From the NCBI GenBank assembly GCA_032716605.1, contig CM064517.1, positions 22,229,276 through 22,293,275 on the forward strand: a stretch of DNA of 64,000 nucleotides, given 5' to 3'. Within the stretch, counting starts at the first letter, position 1. Every line of letters starts with the position of its first letter. Of this stretch, positions 57,558-64,000 are shown piece after piece. Made by a program: the position numbers and the translations under genes. The notes under the pieces were generated by a model. The model ran no database searches and was not told the origin of the DNA. It saw only the letters and a list, made by a program, of their open reading frames with translations. This stretch comes from Paralithodes platypus (Eukaryota; Arthropoda; Malacostraca; Decapoda; Lithodidae).

Positions 57558-58510
57558 CACCATATGGTAGAGACGTGACCAATAAATTCATGAATCAATA
57601 TACCCAGTCTACTAAGCGACAGTATCAATCGCATTGGCAGGCCTTTACTTCTTGGATTCTTAGAACAGAACAAACTGTGCCCTCGGTGGCTTTGGTTTTT
57701 AATTATTTAAATTATCTGTTCGAGCAGAAACGTTTGTCTGTAGTGACGTTAAAAAATCACTTAACGGCGATTAGGATACCGTTTTTGGACCTTACTGGTC
57801 TCTCCATACCAGTTGCGGAGGAAAAAGGTTTTATGAGGGCATGTTTTAAACTCCGCCCACCTCCCCGTCAGCTCATGCCTACCTGGTCTCTGGACAAGGC
57901 ATTGTCTTTACTTCATTCCCGTCTGTACCAAAATACTGCAGATTTTACACTACTTTTAAAAAGGGCAGTATTCCTTATGGCCTTGGCTACCGGGAACAGA
58001 GTATCTGAGCTGGCGGCGATGAGCAACACACCTAATTGCCTCAGGTTTGGTAGGCTTAATGAGTGTATTCACATTGCACCTTCCCCAGGGTTCATAGCCA
58101 AGAATGAGCACAGTGAACACGTGTTTTCAGAGTTCACGGTGCCGGCGTTGAAAAGGGGAAAGGTGCACCATAATTTATGTCCAGTGCAAGCTCTAACCAA
58201 ATATTTGAGAGTGGCACCTCTAAATCACCAGGGTGCTTTATGGGTAGCAAGTACGGGTAAACGCTTGATGAAACGTAGACTGGCTTCTCTCTTGGTCGAG
58301 GTCATTAAAGAGAGTAATCCCAGCGTTGTGGGTAGGGCCCACGATTTACGCAAGTGGGCGGCTTCGTTACGTTTCCTTAAGAATTTTTCTGTTGAAGATA
58401 TTACGTCCACACAGTTGTGGGCCTCTAATCATACGTTTTTGACTCTTTACCTCTCAGTAGCTCTAGACAAACCTTCCTTGCCATGTATAGCTTTAAGGCA
58501 AAGGGTCTAG
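57530..58510 (+). CDS. DIRS D tyrosine recombinase
   Basis: 326 aa from the ATG at 57530, which overlaps the RT stop by 28 nt. The frame stays open upstream to 55337. The N-terminal SAM-like DNA-binding part includes NQYTQSTKRQYQSHWQAF. Catalytic residues by the tyrosine-recombinase pattern: Arg157 (ATGNRVSEL), His271 and Arg274 (AHDLRKW), Trp297/His301 (LWASNH) and nucleophile Tyr307 (FLTLYLS). No stop or frameshift. Role: inserts the closed-circular DNA into the genome without target duplication. The best candidate in the window for an active enzyme. Confidence 0.92.
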   Translation: MDIQEAKWLAPYGRDVTNKFMNQYTQSTKRQYQSHWQAFTSWILRTEQTVPSVALVFNYLNYLFEQKRLSVVTLKNHLTAIRIPFLDLTGLSIPVAEEKGFMRACFKLRPPPRQLMPTWSLDKALSLLHSRLYQNTADFTLLLKRAVFLMALATGNRVSELAAMSNTPNCLRFGRLNECIHIAPSPGFIAKNEHSEHVFSEFTVPALKRGKVHHNLCPVQALTKYLRVAPLNHQGALWVASTGKRLMKRRLASLLVEVIKESNPSVVGRAHDLRKWAASLRFLKNFSVEDITSTQLWASNHTFLTLYLSVALDKPSLPCIALRQRV

Positions 58511-58550
58511 GTGGCCCCTAAGTCACTTTTGTTTAATTTCAAGAAAAGGA

Positions 58551-58575
58551 GGGGGGGGGGGGGGGGGGGGGGGGG
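58551..58575 (+). repeat. G25 tract in the DIRS 3' UTR
   Basis: Twenty-five consecutive G 40 bp after the recombinase stop. The same place in copy A has G15 (7651-7665), and copy E has a G-rich run near 62848-62862. Confidence 0.9.
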
Positions 58576-59107
58576 CAGTCAGTGTAACATAGAACACCCT
58601 AGACCCCACCAGAATATGAGAGCTGTGATACTGTTGATGGGTGTTGTGATATTTAAATTTCTCTGTACTATTCATTACAGGAAATTGTGCTAGTACAATT
58701 TTAGTACAAACAACAGTGTTGTTGTTAGTAGTTTTTGGGCTGAGAAGCAATCTATTTTAAGCATTGGTTATATTTTGCAAGGTATATCCACTAATTTTAT
58801 GGGGTTTATATGTGCACATGTAAACTTATAAGTTTTATTTTTCACCACTTAATTTAAGTGGGGTGCCTCGTTAACTGGCGGATCTGTTCTCAGAATCTCA
58901 GAGTTAACACCCTTTTTTATCAAGCAGGCTTCTTTGAAGCACGCTCCTGCTTGTACCCCTTTTTGTATAAGTTGTGCTGTATAAAGTTTATGCGCCAAAT
59001 ATATATCTTTTACAAAGTAAGAATACTATGTGGTTGTTTGATTATCTGCCTTTGCTAGAGTTATATGATTACGAATGTCCCCCTCCAGTCTTAGATATCA
59101 GGCAAAA

Positions 59108-59207
59108 TCGTCAATGATGGAGGGGCCACTAATAAATTATAGGTTTGACTCCTGCAAGGAGATAAAGAAAACCTAATATTTAGTAGTGGCCCCATAATCA
59201 TTGACGA
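59108..59207 (+). repeat. DIRS D internal complementary region
   Basis: A palindromic 100-bp block. Its second part (about 59133-59207) is the complement of the element's right end (59560-59631) with one or two mismatches. The first part is the expected complement of a left end that is not present here. Confidence 0.88.
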
Positions 59208-59631
59208 CTGGGGCCCTCCCGACCATCCCCTTCCCATTCGTTGATGTATTAAGGATTTTGGTATACTTGATATGTCAGTGAAGGAAGAATGACGCCTGAG
59301 ACAGCGTCTGGTCAAAGATCCACACAAGTACATCCACGAGTATAGGGAAAGCTTATGAATAGTTATTCTTATTTTCTTTTTGTTTTTTATTTGTTACGAA
59401 GTTTTTTCGTAGTGAGAACCCAATTTCATAATGACTGAACCATGAGAGAGGTTGCGTGCGCTCATGATGAAGGCTCCTCAATTTTTTATGCTCTGCGCGG
59501 TAGATTCAAAACTACGGCGGATGAGTGTTTGAAGAGGGTGCCTTATGTAATAGGCATAATCGTCAATGATTACGGGGCCACTACTAAATATTAGGTTTTC
59601 TTTATCTCCTTGCAGGAGTCAAACCTATAAT
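59208..59631 (+). repeat. DIRS D right inverted terminal repeat
   Basis: Nearly identical to 8292-8714. Ends in AAT at 59629-59631. Confidence 0.88.
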
Positions 59632-59643
59632 TTAGCCTCTTAA

Positions 59644-59895
59644 CCCGTACAATCCCAGGGACGGTTATAGCCGTCAGTAGATAATTAACTCCCCAGTCCC
59701 AGCGACGGTTATAGCCGTCAGTAATGTATTTGTCTTGTAACTGCCTGTACAAGGCTATTTTTTTTTTTTTTTAAATATATAGATCCATTCTTGCCTCATC
59801 TCTTGAGGTTAAAAGGTGGTCTCTCCTGTCATTTTGGCCACATTGCTTGGGACTGCTGGGGACTTTTATTACTGTATCCTACGGTACAGTACGGG
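59644..59895. mobile_element. TTAA-flanked MITE, family g
   Basis: TTAA at 59640-59643 and 59896-59899. The ends are CCCGTACAATCC and (reverse complement) CCCGTACTGTACC. Inside, gacggttatagccgtcagta occurs twice near the left end (about 59661 and 59704). No coding capacity. Confidence 0.85.
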
Positions 59896-59911
59896 TTAAG
59901 ACTCTACGAGA

Positions 59912-60281
59912 TTGGTGATGGGCTAGTCTATCAGGAGTGAGAACTGAGCGATCTCTGCCATACCCATAGCTTACTCTGACTGTTCCTTTTACTTATATAT
60001 CTTCTAGATCTCGAGTGATCTCGAGTGATCTCTTCCGTGGATTGACCTCCCAATCTACCAAGATTGGAAGCCAAAGCGTCACATTTTTCCCTTGCCCCTC
60101 AACTTTCTTTCCGGGCGTTTCCGCACCCTCCTCAGCTCCCCGCCATGGAGTGGCTTCGGTCACCGAGGCTTTATTGTGGTCGGCAGGGAGGGTTCTGTGA
60201 GGGCGCTCGGTTATGGCCTTGGCCGTGCTCGGGGCCTTGGGGCTGTTCGGCCAAGCAGCTTGGGGAACAACAACAACAACA
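59912..60281 (+). mobile_element. LINE-tailed SINE, short form
   Basis: Target duplication actctacgaga at 59901-59911 and 60282-60292. It starts at the same body position as 24938. An internal deletion of about 50 bp lies after ctcaactttct (near 60107), and ctcgagtgat is duplicated near 60010. Confidence 0.88.
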
Positions 60282-62807
60282 ACTCTACGAGAACGACTGC
60301 CCCCATGCCCAGGAGTCAGTAACTAAATCTCATAAGCCAAAATTTAGTCCTCAGAGTCACACTAGTGGTGCCAAGTTTTTTCCTTCCTTCAAAACTCCTT
60401 CCAAGCCTGGGAGCAGTGGCTCCAACCGAGGTAAGACCCAGGGAAAGGGTCAAGGAAAATGGTACAAAGGGCAATCTAAGGGTAAGTCATGTCAGGAATC
60501 ACGACCCACTCCTCCTAGCCAGTCTTCACAGCCTACCACATCCCAGTAAAAAAACTAAGAGATCACAAAGCTCTCTCACTCCCAGGGCCCCTGAAGGGTG
60601 AGTTGGATACGAGTGTTGCTCTGCCGGACAGGTCCAGTTGCGTAATTGGAGAATTCCGGACGTGGTACCGGGCTCGGCCCTGGCAAACTTGGGCCCGGAC
60701 AGTGGTATGCAAGGGCATCACTTGGCAATGGCTCCGGCGGCCTCGATTATGTCAAACTTTAGAGTTCAACCATGTTTCATTAGAGGTGGAGTCACTAGTC
60801 CAAGAAATGATAACCAAGCATATCATTGTCCCGGTCAATCCAACTCGCCCTGAGGATCAGGCATCAAACTTATGTTTTTCAAAGAATGCCTTTCGGTCTG
60901 ATCCTGGCACCTCGAGTATTCACCAAATTAGTCCGACAGGCCCTGTTACCACTATTACGGCAAAGGATCACGATTATGTGATACTTAGACGACTGGCTAG
61001 TGGTAGCAGAGTCCGAGATAAAATGCCTCCAACGTATCAATATCATTCTAAGTCATGTAAAATCCCTCGGGTTCAAGGTCAACTTGGCAAAGTCGAACCT
61101 TGTCCCAACAAGAGTAATTCAGTGGGTAGGGCTGCTGTGAGACACAGCACACTCGACTCTCAGTCAGAGTGTGGACAATCACAACATGTTTCGCAGGAAG
61201 CTGTTTGCGTTCTCCACAGTCTGACTACCATGAGGAAGGTGTGCGAGTCCCTCGTCGGCTCTCTCAACTGGGACGGTTGAAAGTAAAGGGGAAACAGACA
61301 TTTTCCGCTTTTGCCGGTGGACAAGTCATGTCATATCCCAAAATTAATCCACAACTTACTGGCGGTCTGGGCGAGGCCAGAAACATTGCACTCAATTATG
61401 AAATGGACATCTCCTCCGCCTACGGTTTGGGTAGACACCGATGCTTCAGGTACCCTGGGATGGGGGTATCAGTCAAACCTCGGACACCAAGGTCAGGGTC
61501 TTTGGTCCCGGTTCAAGGAGTTTCATATCAATGCAAAAGAATTGCTAGTCCCCCAATTTTTCCTTTAGGCCCACGGTTCGACTCTAGTGGGAAAATCAAT
61601 AGCCTTTCGAATGGACAATCTGAATGCAGTCACTTGCAATCAGAAGCAGGGGTCAACGAGGTCTCGAGTGTTGCTAGAGTTGTCGGAAAAGATCTTTGTA
61701 TTAGCGTAAAAGATAAATATTTATCTTCACGCATCCTATCTGCTTGGCGTAGCCAACGTATGGGCAGATCCTCTGTCACGGAGACAGAGCACATTAGTAG
61801 AATGGGCGCTCAAGCAAACCATCTTTCAATGGATGTTTGCAGAGCCATATCGTCCACAAGTGGACTTATTCGCATCCGAGGAGAACCACAGACTCCCTCT
61901 CTTCCTCACTCGCCGGGTGCAAACCCCAGCGGGAGGACTAGACGCATTGCTGACAGACTGGAACAAATGGAATTCCATTTATCTGCTTCCACCACCCGAC
62001 ACTTCACTCATGTGTTAAGTAGTTCACAAACTACGGGATTATTGGGGCTTAGTCTCGATGATCGCGCCCCTGTGGCCGATTCAGGTGTGGTACTCCCAAT
62101 TGAAGACGTGGTGCGAGAACCCGGTGTCGCTCCCGATCTTGTATTTCCACTTAAGAGACGATTAGCAACCTAAAGACCTCGCTAACTTTTTGCCTTGTGG
62201 ATGTTCAAAAGGCCAAATGGTTAGCCCACTATGGGGAGAGCGTTACCAATAAATTGATCAATCAATATACTCTCTCTACTAAACATCAGTACCAATCTCA
62301 CTGGAAAGCTTTTACTACTTGGATCATGGAAACTGACCAAATCGTGACCTCGATGTCTTTAATTTTCAAATACTGTAGGAGATTACCTATTTGAACGTAA
62401 GGGCTTGTCAGTAGTCACACTAAAGAATCACATGACTGCCATCAGAGTCCCAATTTTTTTTATTTAACAGGACTCTCAGTGCCACAGGCGGAGGAGAAGG
62501 CATTAATGCGTGCATGCTTCAAGCTTCGGCCACCACCATACCAGCTCATGACTTCCTGGTCACTTGACAAAGCTTTGTCATTACTTCATTCTCAGAAATA
62601 TAGTCACAAACCGGGTATCTGAGCTGGCGACGATGAGCAACGAACCCAATTGTCTTACGTTCGCACGGCGTAATGCAAGTGTTCAGTCAATGATATTCAG
62701 CAAACGAATTTGTGGGCGTCCAATCATACCTTCTTGACACGTTACCTGTCTGTTACTTTAGATAAACCATGTATGATCTGCGTCGCATTGAGACAGCGGG
62801 TCTGAAG
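60282..62807 (+). pseudogene. DIRS-like retrotransposon, copy E (gag end, RT, recombinase), decayed
   Basis: The basic gag C-terminus is at 60293-60548. RT pieces from about 60640 (GITWQWLRRPRLCQT, LVQEMITKHIIVPV) jump over the fingers to QASNLCFS. The catalytic region at about 60975 reads YLDDWLVVA with a stop just before it. RNase H: VWVDTDASGTLGWGYQ near 61425. MT-like: YRPQVDLFASEENHRLPLF (61845-61905). The recombinase from about 62195 has stops and a deletion around the first Arg box. HTFLTRYLS remains near 62730 and the stop is at 62805-62807. Dead. Confidence 0.85.
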
Positions 62808-63548
62808 TGTTCGGTGCTTTTTATTATTTTCTAGTTTTAAGAAGAGAGAGGGGGAGGGGGGTTGATAGCTAACACCCTCAGCCCGCCGGACGTTGTAAGT
62901 GCGTGTGCACTGTGATACTCCTTATCCTAAGGTTATTCGAGGACTCGAAAGCTAGTCAAAAGAATCAAACATATTTTGTATTGTATATTGTGATATGCAT
63001 GGGCAAGTTTTTTTTTTTTGTATACAGTTACATATGTAGTATGCATGTAAGTGAACTGTTTGTACAGTGCACTCCCCGTATCCACGCCTAAGTCGTACCA
63101 CACATTTTCCGCAGATACGTGGGCAGTGTTTAACTTAGGTTTCAGTGGGAAATAGACTTAGGTCGTACCAAGCTCACCCATCTTGGACTCTCAAATACAC
63201 TATTTTGACCTACCTAATGACATTAATATGTACCCAATGATTAAAGGATACTCACTTTGATCCACAATGACTGTTCCACTGCTCCACTTAGCTCCAGGTA
63301 CAGACCAAGGCAGTGGACATCAAGTACATTCCAAAGGTAAATCCAGGTGTCATTGTGCCATATCATCATCCCCTCCCCTATGAACCATTCTTAGAACCCC
63401 TTTAACCCGAAAACGGCGAGGGTGGGGGGGGGGGGGTATTGAACTAGCTCCCCATGGGCGAGCATATTGGCTCCATTCAGGCATATAATCGTCATTTTAC
63501 GATAAATAAGTACTTATTTCATGAGCCTATTTTACCTTCACTATGAAG
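62808..63548. other. DIRS E 3' flank and unassigned sequence
   Basis: A G-rich run near 62848 resembles other DIRS 3' UTRs. At 63066 TACAGTGCACTCCCCGTATC looks like a pogo/Tigger terminus, but its partner end was not found. TTAACCCG at 63402 could be a TTAA-MITE end. A G-run lies at about 63423-63436. No gene seen. Confidence 0.5.
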
Positions 63549-64000
63549 ATTATAGGTTTGACTCCTGTAAGGAGATTAGGAAAACCTAATATTTAGTAGT
63601 GGCCCCGTAATCATTGACGAACATGCCTATTACATAAGGCATCCTCTTCAAACACTAATCCGCCGTAGTTTGAATCTACCGCGCAGAGCATTTAAAAACT
63701 GAGGAGCCTTCATCATGAGCGCACGCGACCTCACTCATGGCTTCAGTCATTATGAATTGGGTTCTCACTACGAAAAAAACTTCGTAAAAAATAAAAACAA
63801 AAAAGAAAATAAGAATAACTATCCAATAAGCTTTCCATCATATCGTGGATGTACTTGTGTGGATTTCTGACCAGACGCTGATCAGGCGTCATTCCTCCTT
63901 CACTGACATATCAAGTAAACCAAAATCCTTAATACATCAACGAATGGGAAGGGGACGGTCGGGAGGGCCCCAGTCGTCAATGATTACGGGGGCACTACTA
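63549..64000 (-). mobile_element. DIRS copy F, right terminal repeat, cut by the window end
   Basis: The terminus ATT is at 63549-63551. The sequence is the reverse complement of the copy A and D right terminal repeats up to about 63973, and then the first 27 bp of an ICR (gtcgtcaatgattacggg). By analogy with copy B, the body of this minus-strand element lies beyond 64000. Confidence 0.85.

Larger units (their letters stand above)
51263..59631 (+). mobile_element. DIRS-like retrotransposon, copy D
   Basis: Leader 51263-51556, gag (split by a LINE) 51557-55470, RT/RNase H/MT-like 55633-57557, tyrosine recombinase 57530-58510, 3' UTR with a G-run, ICR 59108-59207, right terminal repeat to 59631. 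No left terminal repeat was found: it starts with the same gccatgctggtctttatat as copy A, straight against a LINE. The two enzymes look intact, so it could act in trans even though its own gag and left end are gone. Confidence 0.92.

Noticed and set aside
55337..58510. A single 1057-aa protein
   Set aside because: The recombinase part is credible, but the upstream two-thirds overlaps RT in another frame. Whether it is translated is unknown, so only the part from the ATG at 57530 is annotated as CDS.

Overview
This is eukaryotic, repeat-saturated DNA. The element mix is DIRS-type tyrosine-recombinase retrotransposons, at least five non-LTR (LINE) lineages, a LINE-tailed SINE, a tRNA-derived SINE, and pogo/Tigger-like and TTAA-flanked MITEs. 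That mix, plus a LINE 3' tail and a tRNA-SINE type I associate with decapods, suggests a decapod crustacean; this is inference from memory. No rRNA gene, CRISPR array or bacterial operon was seen. Almost every coding region belongs to a transposon and most are broken.

Layout. 1-8.7 kb: a minus-strand LINE fragment abuts DIRS copy A (1862-8714, +). 8.7-14.8 kb: little-recognised DNA with four small DNA transposons, then nested LINE fragments. 14.8-20.2 kb: a nearly full-length CR1/L2-like LINE (5' repeat array, SGNH-esterase ORF1, endonuclease-RT ORF2) interrupted by a TTAA MITE and a SINE. 20.2-23.9 kb: fragments, a SINE, a probable host exon (22207-22419, -) and a LINE. 23.9-37.3 kb: DIRS copy B (-), with both inverted terminal repeats and an internal complementary region, inflated by a SINE, a Tigger-like element (itself holding a MITE and a CR1-like LINE) and another LINE. 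37.3-51.3 kb: LINE pieces, two SINE types and a second probable host exon (40844-41029, -). 51.3-59.6 kb: DIRS copy D (+), with intact RT/RNase H and tyrosine-recombinase frames but a gag split by a CR1-like LINE. 59.6-64 kb: a MITE, a SINE, decayed DIRS copy E (+) and the terminal repeat of a further DIRS copy F (-) running off the window.

How the parts relate. DIRS gag, RT/RNase H and tyrosine recombinase act together: the RNA is copied into circular DNA through the terminal and internal complementary repeats, and the recombinase inserts the circle. The common SINE carries the same 3' end as one resident LINE and is probably copied by its enzyme. The TTAA MITEs must be moved by a transposase encoded elsewhere. 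The two in-phase exons on the minus strand, about 18 kb apart, look like one host gene whose intron has been filled by DIRS B; their sequence recalls the linker region of BUB1/BUBR1 checkpoint proteins, an uncertain assignment.
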